A program made the translations under genes and the position numbers. The notes beneath the pieces are model-generated. The model saw only the letters and a list, made by a program, of their open reading frames with translations. It was not told where the DNA came from and searched no databases. Positions 32,334-41,185 of a stretch of DNA of 64,000 nucleotides are shown piece by piece (positions within the stretch are counted from its first letter, which is position 1; each line of letters opens with the position of its first letter). Origin of the DNA: Salinimicrobium gaetbulicola (lineage in GTDB: Bacteria; Bacteroidota; Bacteroidia; Flavobacteriales; Flavobacteriaceae); the NCBI RefSeq assembly GCF_042676025.1, contig NZ_JBHTJP010000032.1:806001-870000 (forward strand), read 5' to 3'.

Positions 32334-34553
32334 TTATTCCAGATCAACTACGGGCTGTCTTAGGTTCTTGAAAATTATCTGGAAGAACTGCGGAATATTG
32401 TAGGGTTTATTAATGATATCATTCATTCCTGCACCAAGGATTTCGTCACGCATTTCCCCTACCTCAACAGCAGTAAGTGCTATCACAGGCACATAAGGAT
32501 CAAACTTCCTAATTTCCATAGTTGCCTGCATCCCATCCATTCCCGGCATGTTCACATCCATAAGAACAACATCTACTCGGTTAAGTTTTAAATATGCAAT
32601 AGCTTCCTCCCCGCTACCGGCGACGTCACATTCAAAATCCCTTTGTTCCAGGATCCTTTTTGTGACCACCTGGTTAATTCTGTTATCATCTACTATCAAT
32701 GCCTTCCTTACTTCATCTTGTTCAGTTTCCAATAAGGCCGTTTTTTTGATCACAGGCATTGACTTCTCGTCCCCTTTCAAGAAACTGATCTCGAAACTGA
32801 AGATCGCACCTTCTCCTGAAGCGCTTTTCAGCTTAATTTCAGAACCGAATAATTGAAGTAGTTTCTTAACAATTGGAAGCCCTAAACCAGTTCCCTGGTA
32901 GTTGTAGTTGGTTGACTTTAACTGGGAGAACTCCTCAAAGATCTCCTGTTGTTTGTCATCAGGAATTCCGGGCCCGGTGTCACCTACCTCAAAGTAAATC
33001 AAACAACTGCCGTCAGAACATTGTTTACATGATGCCTTGATCCAAACTTTTCCATTCTCAGTGAATTTTACGGCATTCCCTACAAGGTTCATCATAATTT
33101 GAGAAAGCCTCATGGAATCCCCTATCAAGTGACGGGGAATATTACTGTCGATCCTTAATTCGATCTTATTATTATTAAGATTACGGGTCGTTTTAAAAGA
33201 CTGTACAATTCCGTGGAAAAGCTCTTCAATATTAAAACTGCTGTTCTCCAACTGCAGTAAATTAGATTCCATTTTATTCATTTGGAGAACATCATTGATA
33301 AGGGCCAGCAGGTAATCAGCAGAAAATTTCAGGGATTTAAGATCTTCTTTTTGCTTTTCATCTTTATTGTCCTCTAGGAGTAAAGAGGTAAGACCCACCA
33401 CTCCATACAGAGGAGTTCTTAATTCGTGGCTCACCGTTGAGAAAAACCGTGTTTTAAGAAGTGACAAACGTTCAGCCTCCTCTTTGGCTTCCATATATTC
33501 TTGATTCTTATTCTTAAGTTCCTGGATCAAGGTTTTTCTTAAACGATTATTTCTGTAAAGTAAGATGAGGAAAAGTAACATAACTAAAAGAGAGAAGACC
33601 ATAATAGCGGTGATCTGTTTAGTTTTAGCCAGCACCGCATCCTTATACTTCTGCTCTCTTTGGGCGGCCGCCAGGTCTTTCTTATATTCTTCAGTTTCGA
33701 ATTCAGTTTTGAACCTACCGTATACCGCTTCCCGCTGAAGGTTTTTCTCCTTCTGAAAAAATTTCTCTCTATATTTTTGATGCTTTTCCAGAGCCGAATA
33801 AGCCTCTTTATAGGCTCCCGTCTTCACTAACATTTCTGCGTACTCCTTATATGCGAAGGAGGCGTCCACGATCAAGGTATCTTTTTCTGCAACTTCTAGA
33901 GCTAATTGAAAATGATCACGTGCTTCATCATATTCTTGCTTGCCCGAATGATACATCCCAATTAGGGAAAGTAAGTTGCTCTGTAGGCTCTTGTTATTTG
34001 ATTTACTACTTAGTTTCCATGCCTTTTTTAAATATGGAGCAGCAGCATCGTAATTGTCATTATCTAGATAGGTCCAGGCAATATTTATAATCGGGGTTAA
34101 AGATTCATTAGGGTCATTGAGTCGCAGAGCTATACCTACAGCCTTTTTGTAATATTCAAGCCCATCATTTACAGTTTTTTCTTGCGAACTAAGAATGTTA
34201 CCTAAATTATTATAGGCATATCCTAATAGGGTGTCGTTTTGGGTTAATTCCGCATAATGAAGAGCCTTTTCGTAGTTTTCCTTAGCCCGTAAAGTATCTT
34301 CAAGAACCTCATAGGAAATACCCAGTCCATTATATCCATCAAAAAGAGCAGATGGGTCATCAAATTTTGAAGCTAATCGAACTAATTGAGCTGAATATTC
34401 GATTGAAGCGTTGTAGTCGTAAGCAGAATAGGCTTCCCCGGCTGCTTTTCTCAACTTTTGAATACTATCTTTATAGGCCTTAGCTGGAGTTTGAGAGAAC
34501 CCCGGAAGCCAAAGAAGTACAACAATAAAACTTAAAAAGTAGTTTTTTTTCAA
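32334..34553 (-). CDS. hybrid sensor histidine kinase with periplasmic TPR domain
   Basis: A 739-residue membrane hybrid kinase: signal peptide (1-20), about six TPR repeats (25-265) outside the membrane, a coiled stalk, one transmembrane helix (about 313-333), a HisKA domain with phospho-acceptor H376 (STVSHELRTPLYG), an HATPase domain (NLVGNAVKF, DTGPGIPDD, TGLGLPIVKKL) and a C-terminal receiver with phospho-acceptor D666 (VVLMDVNMPGMDG). There is no DNA-binding output, so phosphate probably leaves through an HPt protein. The start is a TTG; no ATG lies in frame before the signal peptide. The gene is isolated between terminators. The signal is unknown. Confidence 0.9.
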   Translation of the reverse strand: MKKNYFLSFIVVLLWLPGFSQTPAKAYKDSIQKLRKAAGEAYSAYDYNASIEYSAQLVRLASKFDDPSALFDGYNGLGISYEVLEDTLRAKENYEKALHYAELTQNDTLLGYAYNNLGNILSSQEKTVNDGLEYYKKAVGIALRLNDPNESLTPIINIAWTYLDNDNYDAAAPYLKKAWKLSSKSNNKSLQSNLLSLIGMYHSGKQEYDEARDHFQLALEVAEKDTLIVDASFAYKEYAEMLVKTGAYKEAYSALEKHQKYREKFFQKEKNLQREAVYGRFKTEFETEEYKKDLAAAQREQKYKDAVLAKTKQITAIMVFSLLVMLLFLILLYRNNRLRKTLIQELKNKNQEYMEAKEEAERLSLLKTRFFSTVSHELRTPLYGVVGLTSLLLEDNKDEKQKEDLKSLKFSADYLLALINDVLQMNKMESNLLQLENSSFNIEELFHGIVQSFKTTRNLNNNKIELRIDSNIPRHLIGDSMRLSQIMMNLVGNAVKFTENGKVWIKASCKQCSDGSCLIYFEVGDTGPGIPDDKQQEIFEEFSQLKSTNYNYQGTGLGLPIVKKLLQLFGSEIKLKSASGEGAIFSFEISFLKGDEKSMPVIKKTALLETEQDEVRKALIVDDNRINQVVTKRILEQRDFECDVAGSGEEAIAYLKLNRVDVVLMDVNMPGMDGMQATMEIRKFDPYVPVIALTAVEVGEMRDEILGAGMNDIINKPYNIPQFFQIIFKNLRQPVVDLE

Positions 34554-34695
34554 ATTTTTGAGGTTAAGTGAAAACAGCTTTAGGGTTCTGCAAATTATTT
34601 ATTAATAACCAATTATCCAACAAAAAAAAGTAATTTGACAAAGAAATGGGGTTCACAGTTAAAAACCTACTATTATTTTTCAAAAATGATAGAAT

Positions 34696-34724
34696 TAAAA
34701 AAGCCTGAACAGATTGTCCAGGCT
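34696..34724 (-). terminator. terminator downstream of the S1/P1 nuclease gene
   Basis: Stem AGCCTG/CAGGCT extended by ACA/TGT with one mismatch (34702-34724), followed on the minus strand by TTTTTTAATT. Confidence 0.8.
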
Positions 34725-34752
34725 CTTATTTTTATAAACAAAGAGGAATATC

Positions 34753-35532
34753 CTATTTAAATATATCGTTTAAAACCTTCGCTAGCCTAATACCCCCCTT
34801 TTGAATTTGATCATGGGCTACCGGGAACCATTCGTACATATACTCGTATCCCAGTTTTTCTCCTATCTCTACCGAATCATAAACTTTATTGCTCAAGGCT
34901 TTTGATTCATACATCCAATCTGAAATAGACCCAGCACGGATCTTGTTAATCTCATTTTTTGAAAGCTTATCTGTACTTTCTGCAAGTTCGGTAAAACTCA
35001 TCTCAAAGTCATTGATCATTTCACTATCCCAAACCCTGTGAAGGTTAGAACCTTTACCAAACCATCTAACCTGGATATCGTTACCACCTTTATCTTCCCC
35101 TCGACCGGTGTGAAGAGGCTGGTGAAGATCTCCCATAAAGTGAACGAGCATTTTTAAATAGAATGCTTTTTGCTCTTTAGAAGCTTCTTTATCTTTTAGA
35201 ACCTCTACACAGGTTTGGATCCCCTGTAAAAGATCACCTTTAGGGTTTGCATCCTCTTTTTTATAATTCGTTGCTCCCTGTGGCAGGTTTACATAATGCC
35301 ATGGACCATACTCACGGTATTTGGGATCACTTTTAATATCATCACCATAAGTAGAGACAAACGCCAGGCTTTGACCATCCAAAAGTTCAGCTATCTGTTT
35401 TTGAGCTTTATTTGAAAGGTAAGACTCTGCGACTTCCCCCGTAGCTCTATGCCCCGTTCTTCCCCAATCTCCTTCTGATGCGAAAGAAAAAGATGAGATA
35501 ACCAAAGCTGTGACAAGTAATAAGTATTTCAT
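34753..35532 (-). CDS. secreted S1/P1 family nuclease
   Basis: A 259-residue zinc-dependent nuclease. The signal peptide (about 1-18) is followed by the Trp that ligates zinc with its own amine in this family (DWGRTGHRATGEVAE). Other ligands are visible: the His in WHYVNLP, HFMGDLHQPLHTGRG, and GGNDIQVRWFG with NLHRVWDSEMI. It degrades single-stranded nucleic acids, probably in the periplasm or outside, for nutrient or phosphate scavenging. A few residues (SEGD) remain between the predicted signal cleavage site and the Trp, so the true cleavage site may be one or two bonds later. Single gene with its own terminator. Confidence 0.92.
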   Translation of the reverse strand: MKYLLLVTALVISSFSFASEGDWGRTGHRATGEVAESYLSNKAQKQIAELLDGQSLAFVSTYGDDIKSDPKYREYGPWHYVNLPQGATNYKKEDANPKGDLLQGIQTCVEVLKDKEASKEQKAFYLKMLVHFMGDLHQPLHTGRGEDKGGNDIQVRWFGKGSNLHRVWDSEMINDFEMSFTELAESTDKLSKNEINKIRAGSISDWMYESKALSNKVYDSVEIGEKLGYEYMYEWFPVAHDQIQKGGIRLAKVLNDIFK

Positions 35533-35685
35533 AGAATAGGTTGTATTTATTTCAGCAAATATAAAAAACGTATTAGTAGTCCGCTACTTTCAAATACCTT
35601 GCCTTTTTTATTTTCCTTCTTTTGGCAATCCTTCTTGAGCAAAAAAGAAATTTGTAACTTTAAAGGAAAGCTTAAAACCATACTT

Positions 35686-36192
35686 ATGAAGATCTTCCAG
35701 GAAAAACAATTCATTAATCGCTGGTGGTTATTAATGTTCATTCTCGCCATTATTGTGATCATCGTTGGAACTGCATATTATGCCACCAAAGATGCTTCCG
35801 AAGATACCGCGATGATCGTTTCTCTTATAAGTGTAGGAATTACTTTACCAATTGTACTTGGTCTGCTATATTTGCGACTTGAGACCAGAATAGACGCTGA
35901 AGGTGTCACCACCTATTTCAAACCATTTTCTTTTACTCGGAAGCATTTTTCCTGGCAGGAGATCAAGGAATGTTACTTAAGGAAATACGACTCAAAAAAA
36001 GAATTTGGAGGCTGGGGTTTACGCGGAATCGGGGAAGACTGGAAAGCTTATTTTATTTATGGCAACAAAGGAATCCAGATCATTACAAATAAAGACAAAC
36101 ATTTTTTAATAGGCACCCAAAGACCTGCCGCAGCAAAAGAAATACTAAAAACATATTTTCAAAACCCGGTAAATACTACCTATGAAAAATAG
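35686..36192 (+). CDS. small membrane protein, PH-like domain, unknown function
   Basis: About 168 residues starting MKIFQEKQFINRWWLLMFIL. Two transmembrane helices (about 15-36 and 47-68) are followed by a soluble, probably beta-rich PH-like C-terminal domain (RIDAEGVTTYFKPFSFTRKH, GIQIITNKDKHFLIGTQRPA), a pattern shared by bacterial membrane PH-like proteins. Function unknown. The open frame extends 29 codons further upstream, but a promoter-like TTG-17-TAACTTTA (35639-35662 region) lies within that stretch, so I choose the ATG at 35686. Its end overlaps the next gene by 11 bp, showing translational coupling. Confidence 0.7.
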   Translation: MKIFQEKQFINRWWLLMFILAIIVIIVGTAYYATKDASEDTAMIVSLISVGITLPIVLGLLYLRLETRIDAEGVTTYFKPFSFTRKHFSWQEIKECYLRKYDSKKEFGGWGLRGIGEDWKAYFIYGNKGIQIITNKDKHFLIGTQRPAAAKEILKTYFQNPVNTTYEK

Positions 36193-37120
36193 CATTTTCG
36201 TCCTCCTATTTCTGGTCACCTCTATCACGTTCGGCCAGAATAACCAATTAAGTTCAGAAGACATTAAGATAAACAAGTTTGTTGAAGGAACCCTTCTCAA
36301 ACCCACTACTCAGGAAAGACCGCCATTGATCATCATGATCCAGGGTTCGGGTCCTATTGACAGAAATGGAAATCAATCCTTCATGAAAAGCGACTACTTC
36401 AAAAAGCTGGCGTACGAGCTGGCAGAAAAAGGGATCGCCAGTTACAGATATGATAAGAGGATACTTCGAGCATCGCAATTAGGCCTTCAGGAAAAAGATA
36501 TACGTTTTGACGATTTTATTTCAGATGCCTCCTCAGTCCTGGCTCACTTTAAAAATGACAGTACTTTTAGCAAGCTGGTTGTTTTAGGACACAGCCAGGG
36601 ATCCCTGGTTGGAATGGTTGCTGCAAAAGATGCGGCCGATGCTTACATTTCAATTGCAGGGCCATCACAACCAATTGACTCGGTGATCACTCAACAGATA
36701 GCAAAACAGGTCCCCGGCTTAAAAGAAAATGTTCAGACTTCATTTAAAGAAATACGGGAGACGGGCAGCAGCAACAGTTATAATCCCGTTCTGGAAACGG
36801 TTTTTCGTCCCAATCTTCAGCCCTTCATGTTATCATGGATGCAGTATGACCCAAGAAAAGAAATTGCTGACCTAGAGATCCCGGTGTTGATCATTAACGG
36901 CAACAAAGACCTCCAAATTGGAGAGGAATCGGCACAAGAATTAAAAGACGCCAATCCCGATGCGGAGCTGGTGATCATTGACAAAATGAATCATGTCTTA
37001 AGAAAGATCGAAGGCAGTGACCTTGAAAATTCCAAATCCTATAATGAACCAGGTAATCCAATTCACGCTGAATTAGTATCTACCTTAGTAAAATTCATAA
37101 AAAGCATCGATGAACTATAA
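36182..37120 (+). CDS. secreted alpha/beta hydrolase
   Basis: A 312-residue alpha/beta hydrolase with signal peptide MKNSIFVLLFLVTSITFGQ. The nucleophile serine is in LGHSQGSLVG (about 138-147), the acid in INGNKDLQIG (about 239) and the histidine in KMNHVLRK (about 268). The family includes serine aminopeptidase-like and esterase-like enzymes; the substrate is unknown. It is the middle gene of a coupled three-gene run, overlapping its upstream and downstream neighbours by 11 bp each. Confidence 0.82.
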   Translation: MKNSIFVLLFLVTSITFGQNNQLSSEDIKINKFVEGTLLKPTTQERPPLIIMIQGSGPIDRNGNQSFMKSDYFKKLAYELAEKGIASYRYDKRILRASQLGLQEKDIRFDDFISDASSVLAHFKNDSTFSKLVVLGHSQGSLVGMVAAKDAADAYISIAGPSQPIDSVITQQIAKQVPGLKENVQTSFKEIRETGSSNSYNPVLETVFRPNLQPFMLSWMQYDPRKEIADLEIPVLIINGNKDLQIGEESAQELKDANPDAELVIIDKMNHVLRKIEGSDLENSKSYNEPGNPIHAELVSTLVKFIKSIDEL

Positions 37121-37922
37121 GATCGTTTTTTCAGACATAGATGGCACCTTACTCAATAAAGACCGAAAGCTCTCAGACCTTACGAAAAAAGTGATTAGGG
37201 AACTTAATTCTCAAATTCCGGTCATACTGATTTCTTCCAGAATGCCTCAAGCCATGAGACATTTGCAGGAACAGCTTCATATTTCACATCAACCATTGAT
37301 CTGCTATAACGGAGGCCTGATCCTGGTAGATAATAAAACGGTAAGCTCTACTGAAATCCCCTTGGAAATAGTAGAAGAGCTAAACACGTTCAATTCTTCC
37401 TTAGAATGTCATTTAAGTCTTTATCACAATGAAGAATGGTATGTTCCTCAAATGGACAAATGGGCGCTTCGAGAGGAAAATAACACAGAGGTGACACCAA
37501 CAGTACTTTCAAACGACAAAGTGATAGAGAAATGGAAAGGCGAGGAAAAATCAGCTCATAAAATCATGTGTATGGGAGAGGAAACCCATATTGATCAAAT
37601 TGTAGATTTCCTCTCAGCCAATTTTCAGGATAAACTTCATCTATACCGCTCAAAGCTCACATATCTTGAGGTTGCCAGCAGAAAGGTTTCAAAATTAACA
37701 GCAATAAATCAACTTTTAAAAGAGCATTTTCATTATGATATTAAAGAAGCGATCGCTTTTGGCGACAACTTTAATGACTATGAAATGTTACAGGCGGCTG
37801 GCCTGGGCATTGCCGTTGGAAATGCCAAACCGGAGATTCTTGAAATCGCAAACGAGATCACCCATCACGGGAAAGAGGACGGCGTAGCAAAAAGCCTTCA
37901 GAAACTGTTTAAACTTTCATAG
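37110..37922 (+). CDS. HAD-superfamily Cof-type hydrolase
   Basis: A 270-residue HAD phosphatase of the Cof/IIB class. Motif I FSDIDGTLLNKD (D9, D11), motif II ISSRMP, motif III Lys within the 195-205 region, motif IV FGDNFNDYEML. The inserted IIB cap lies at about 85-190. Such enzymes dephosphorylate sugar phosphates, flavin mononucleotide or pyridoxal phosphate; the substrate is not predictable. It overlaps the hydrolase gene by 11 bp. The next gene, DUF819, begins 60 bp later and probably has its own promoter. Confidence 0.85.
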   Translation: MNYKIVFSDIDGTLLNKDRKLSDLTKKVIRELNSQIPVILISSRMPQAMRHLQEQLHISHQPLICYNGGLILVDNKTVSSTEIPLEIVEELNTFNSSLECHLSLYHNEEWYVPQMDKWALREENNTEVTPTVLSNDKVIEKWKGEEKSAHKIMCMGEETHIDQIVDFLSANFQDKLHLYRSKLTYLEVASRKVSKLTAINQLLKEHFHYDIKEAIAFGDNFNDYEMLQAAGLGIAVGNAKPEILEIANEITHHGKEDGVAKSLQKLFKLS

Positions 37923-37981
37923 TTAGATCGGTTTTTTGTGTACCATAAAAATTGTATTTTTCCGGCCTTATAAGCAAAATC

Positions 37982-39247
37982 ATGGAAAACCCCCCAATTT
38001 TTACAAATGATGCCATCGTCCTTGGAATATTAATGGTGGCTCTTGGATTCGTATTTCTTACATCTTCTAAAAAATCAGGTTTCTGGTATAAGTTTTATAA
38101 GGTCGTTCCTGCACTTTTAATGTGCTACCTTATTCCGGCGATCTTTAATTCCCTGAACATTATTTCAGATGAAGTTTCGCAACTTTATTACATAGCAAGT
38201 AGATTCCTTTTACCGGCATCACTGGTCTTAATGACCTTAAGTATAGACCTTAAAGCCATTTACAACCTGGGTCCCAAAGCCCTTATTATGTTCTTTACAG
38301 GAACTATCGGTATTATAATTGGTGGTCCCATTGCAATATTATTAATCTCCATATTTTCCCCTGAAACGGTCGGTGGCATAGGTCCTGATGCTGTTTGGAG
38401 AGGACTTTCCACACTGGCAGGAAGCTGGATTGGAGGTGGAGCCAATCAGGCCGCCATGCTTGAGATCTTTGAATACAACCCTGACCTTTATGGAGGAATG
38501 GTGTTAGTAGATATTGTGGTGGCGAATTTATGGATGGCAATTCTCCTAATGGGAATTGGAAAAAGTGACAGAATTGACCGCTGGTTACAGGCCGACAATA
38601 CAGCAATAACCGAGTTAAAGCACAAAGTAACCGAATATGCTGAAAGTGTGACCCGCAACCCTTCCCTGGCAGACCTAATGATAATGTTAGCCATCGCATT
38701 TGGTGCTGTTGGACTGGCTCACTGGGGCGCCAACGGGATTTCAGAAACCTTATCTTCTAATTTCGAAGTTTTCAATGATAGTAAATCAGCTCTTTCTTCA
38801 TTCTCCTCCTCTTTCTTTTGGATGATCACGATTGCCACAGCGATAGGGATAATTTTATCCTTCACAAAGGCAAAAGAATATGAAGGAGCCGGTGCCAGTA
38901 AAATTGGTAGTGTGTTCATCTACTTCCTGGTGGCTACGATTGGAATGAAAATGGATTTGACAATGGTATTTGATAATCCCGGTCTTATTGCCATTGGATT
39001 GGTTTGGATGTCAATTCACGCAGGTCTCCTGATCCTGATAGCAAAACTAATTAAAGCACCTTATTTCTTCCTTGCGGTAGGAAGCCAGGCAAACGTAGGA
39101 GGAGCAGCTTCAGCACCGGTAGTAGCAGCAGCATTCCACCCATCACTTGCTACAGTGGGGGTGCTTCTTGCAGTGTTTGGTTATGTGGTAGGAACCTATG
39201 GTGCGATCCTGAGTACAATTCTTATGCAAATGGCTTCTGCAAGCTAG
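37982..39247 (+). CDS. DUF819 family membrane protein
   Basis: About 421 residues, with some 10-11 transmembrane helices and the family motifs LAGSWIGGGANQAAMLEI and VGSQANVGGAASAPVVAAAF near the ends of its two repeats. The inverted two-half layout resembles ion- or solute-coupled transporters. DUF819 proteins are widespread and of unknown substrate. The ATG at 37982 is preferred over one 30 bp upstream, because TGTATTTTTCCGG just before it looks like a -7 region and the first helix follows soon after. Confidence 0.82.
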   Translation: MENPPIFTNDAIVLGILMVALGFVFLTSSKKSGFWYKFYKVVPALLMCYLIPAIFNSLNIISDEVSQLYYIASRFLLPASLVLMTLSIDLKAIYNLGPKALIMFFTGTIGIIIGGPIAILLISIFSPETVGGIGPDAVWRGLSTLAGSWIGGGANQAAMLEIFEYNPDLYGGMVLVDIVVANLWMAILLMGIGKSDRIDRWLQADNTAITELKHKVTEYAESVTRNPSLADLMIMLAIAFGAVGLAHWGANGISETLSSNFEVFNDSKSALSSFSSSFFWMITIATAIGIILSFTKAKEYEGAGASKIGSVFIYFLVATIGMKMDLTMVFDNPGLIAIGLVWMSIHAGLLILIAKLIKAPYFFLAVGSQANVGGAASAPVVAAAFHPSLATVGVLLAVFGYVVGTYGAILSTILMQMASAS

Positions 39248-39300
39248 TCGAATCCAAAGAAAATTTACAATATTTACTCTAACAATATCTAAACACTTAC

Positions 39301-40044
39301 ATGAAAAAATTAGCATTACTAGCACTTACATTTTGCTGCCTTGCAGCCTGTTCTTCTGAAGAAAAAAACCTTAGTATCCAGGGAAAAGTTCAGGGATTGA
39401 AAAAGGGTACATTATATCTGCAAAAAGTTGAGGACACTGCTTTGGTCACTTTAGATTCGGTAGTGATAAAGGGAAAAGAAGATTTTGTTTTAGAGAGTTA
39501 CATTGATGGCCCGGAAGTTCTTTATTTATATCTAAACAAGATTGACAATAACGAATACGATGACAGATTCCTGTTTTTTGCAGAGCCGGGTCAAATGACG
39601 ATCAACACGACTCTTAAGAATTTTGAAACCGATGCTGTCGTTGAAGGATCTGAAAACCAGAAAAAACTAGTCGAGTTCAATAAGATGATGAGACGATTCA
39701 ACACTAAGAATTTGGAGTTGATAAAGTCAAACATCCTTGCTCGCCAAAAGGAAGACATGATATTAATGGATTCCACTGCTAAAGAATATGACAATCTAAC
39801 CAAGCGACGATATTTATTCACTGTAAACTACGCGATCAATAACAAGGATAAGGAGATAGCTCCTTACCTTGCAATTTCTGAGATCTATGACGCGAACATC
39901 AAATACCTGGATACCATCTACAAGTCACTTACTCCAGAGGTAAGAGATTCAAAATACGGGAAAAGTTTAGAAGATTTCCTGAAAGAAAGACGTGAGTCAG
40001 AAAAACAGCAAGCTGCGGTTGAGGACAGCCCTGTAGCCCAATAA
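39301..40044 (+). CDS. DUF4369 lipoprotein
   Basis: A 247-residue lipoprotein, lipobox LAACS (C18). Residues 25-120 are the DUF4369 beta domain (LSIQGKVQGLKKGTLYLQKV, FLFFAEPGQMTI). In longer Bacteroidota proteins this precedes a thioredoxin-like domain, but here the rest is helical and no CxxC motif is present, so it is not a thiol-disulfide oxidoreductase. Function unknown. It follows DUF819 by 53 bp and ends with a terminator, so co-transcription is likely. Confidence 0.82.
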   Translation: MKKLALLALTFCCLAACSSEEKNLSIQGKVQGLKKGTLYLQKVEDTALVTLDSVVIKGKEDFVLESYIDGPEVLYLYLNKIDNNEYDDRFLFFAEPGQMTINTTLKNFETDAVVEGSENQKKLVEFNKMMRRFNTKNLELIKSNILARQKEDMILMDSTAKEYDNLTKRRYLFTVNYAINNKDKEIAPYLAISEIYDANIKYLDTIYKSLTPEVRDSKYGKSLEDFLKERRESEKQQAAVEDSPVAQ

Positions 40045-40063
40045 AATATTTACTTACTCAGTT

Positions 40064-40093
40064 AAAAATCCCGCTTCTAAGGCGGGATTTTTT
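40064..40093 (+). terminator. rho-independent terminator of the DUF4369 gene
   Basis: Stem AAAAATCCCGC / GCGGGATTTTT with a 7-base loop, then TTATTT. Confidence 0.9.
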
Positions 40094-40320
40094 ATTTAAG
40101 ACATTTCTTAATTGATCTTCCCTTCCTTCATTTTAGAATTTTAGCACAAGAGAAGAAAAGGATTCTATTATAAAGCCTCTAAGGAAATAGACACACCCGT
40201 TTAGAGCATGGAGAAATTTCCCCGCCCTTTCTCCTCGCCTTGAGGCTCCTCCCTCCCTTCGACTACAGCAACAAAATTGCTGCTTTCGCTCAGGATGAAC
40301 ATCTCGTCACTCTCCATAAA
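40094..40320. repeat. intergenic stretch with a degenerate interspersed-repeat-like sequence
   Basis: No gene. It contains CCCTTCGACTA (40255-40265) and TTTCGCTCAGGATGAACATC (40284-40303), two parts of a string common in bacterial intergenic repeats, split here by a small hairpin (CAGCAA/TTGCTG, 40266-40282). Upstream is a C-rich strand, CCCCGCCCTTTCTCCTCGCC. I see no promoter or RNA. Confidence 0.35.
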
Positions 40321-40349
40321 AAAAGCTCCTTCATTTCTGAAGGAGCTTT
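40318..40349 (-). terminator. terminator after tRNA-Thr
   Basis: A perfect 12 bp stem AAAGCTCCTTCA (40322-40333) / TGAAGGAGCTTT (40338-40349), then a T-tract on the minus strand, directly behind the tRNA 3' end. Confidence 0.9.
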
Positions 40350-40350
40350 G

Positions 40351-40424
40351 AGCCGATGGAGGGACTCGAACCCACGACCTGCTGATTACAAATCAGCTGC
40401 TCTAGCCAGCTGAGCTACATCGGC
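40351..40424 (-). tRNA. tRNA-Thr (anticodon TGT), copy 1
   Basis: 74 nt cloverleaf: acceptor GCCGATG/CATCGGC, anticodon arm CTGAT-TTGTAAT-CAG with TGT, T-loop GTTCGAACC. Identical to the copy at 60223-60296. The 3' CCA is not encoded. It is a stand-alone gene, followed by a terminator. Confidence 0.96.
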
Positions 40425-40437
40425 AATAAATCTCTAA

Positions 40438-40704
40438 TTAAAGAGCGTTTACTTTTTCTACAAGAACTCTTGCTTTCGCTTCAAGTTCCTTTTCGATATT
40501 TTTAAAATGCTGTTTCTTGTTCTCAACATCTTTTTGATTCATCTTTCCGATCAATTCATCGAAGTCTGCGATTGCCTGGTCAACTACTGCCTCAGACTTA
40601 GCAGGATCTTCTTTTGGGTTTGTAATCTGGTGCAGGTAAGCTGCTTCGATTATGTCTCCCATTACGTAATTGATATCCCTCTTAAGTGTTCTTTTATTAG
40701 CCAT
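40438..40704 (-). CDS. hypothetical helical protein
   Basis: An 88-residue, highly charged, all-helical protein starting MANKRTLKRDINYVMGDIIE, with a Lys/Glu-rich C-terminal helix (HFKNIEKELEAKARVLVEKV). Conserved-looking small protein of flavobacteria without a known function; no signal peptide or membrane segment. It lies just upstream of tRNA-Thr (13 bp) on the same strand, so its transcript may run through the tRNA into the terminator. A possible leader of the tRNA is thus a real but untested idea. Confidence 0.7.
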   Translation of the reverse strand: MANKRTLKRDINYVMGDIIEAAYLHQITNPKEDPAKSEAVVDQAIADFDELIGKMNQKDVENKKQHFKNIEKELEAKARVLVEKVNAL

Positions 40705-40774
40705 CTTGTGCTTTAATTTCAGCTGCGAATTTACACTATTTCCCGATTTCCAAAATGTTTTTTTTGAAAAAATT

Positions 40775-41185
40775 TTAATCTCCGCGGTAAGTCACAAAAT
40801 TCCTGGGAGTTTCGAATAATTTCACCTCCAGATCAAGCTTAGATCCTAATTCATGGCGAAGCTTTCTCCAGATCACCACCGCAATATTTTCCGCAGTAGG
40901 ATTAAGATCTTTAAATTCAGGAACTTCAAGATTCAGGTTTTTATGATCAAAGGGCACTTCGATCTTATTATAGATCAACTCCTTCAGGTCTTTAAGATCA
41001 ATAACAAACCCCGTTTCCTCACATATTTCCCCGGTAACCGAAACGATAAGCTCATAATTATGCCCGTGATAGTTAGGATTACTGCATTTCCCAAAAACCT
41101 GTTCGTTCTTTGCATCATCCCATTCTTTCCGGAATAATCTGTGGGCCGCATTAAAATGCGCTTTTCTGCTTACCGTTACTTTCAT
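40775..41185 (-). CDS. queD: 6-pyruvoyltetrahydropterin synthase / 6-carboxytetrahydropterin synthase (QueD)
   Basis: 136 residues of the PTPS/QueD family. Zinc ligands are the His in KAHFNAAHRL (H15-like) and the NYHGHNYEL pair; a Cys in FGKCSNPNYHGH occupies the catalytic position; a conserved Glu lies in the C-terminal KLFETPRNF. QueD makes carboxy-tetrahydropterin for queuosine; PTPS would feed biopterin. In bacteria QueD is the default assignment. It overlaps idi by four bases (ATGA), an operon link without an obvious metabolic reason. Confidence 0.85.
   Translation of the reverse strand: MKVTVSRKAHFNAAHRLFRKEWDDAKNEQVFGKCSNPNYHGHNYELIVSVTGEICEETGFVIDLKDLKELIYNKIEVPFDHKNLNLEVPEFKDLNPTAENIAVVIWRKLRHELGSKLDLEVKLFETPRNFVTYRGD

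Noticed and set aside
32334..34553. Frameshift at the start of the hybrid kinase because no ATG is present
   Set aside because: TTG at 34553 gives a complete signal peptide; TTG starts are normal.
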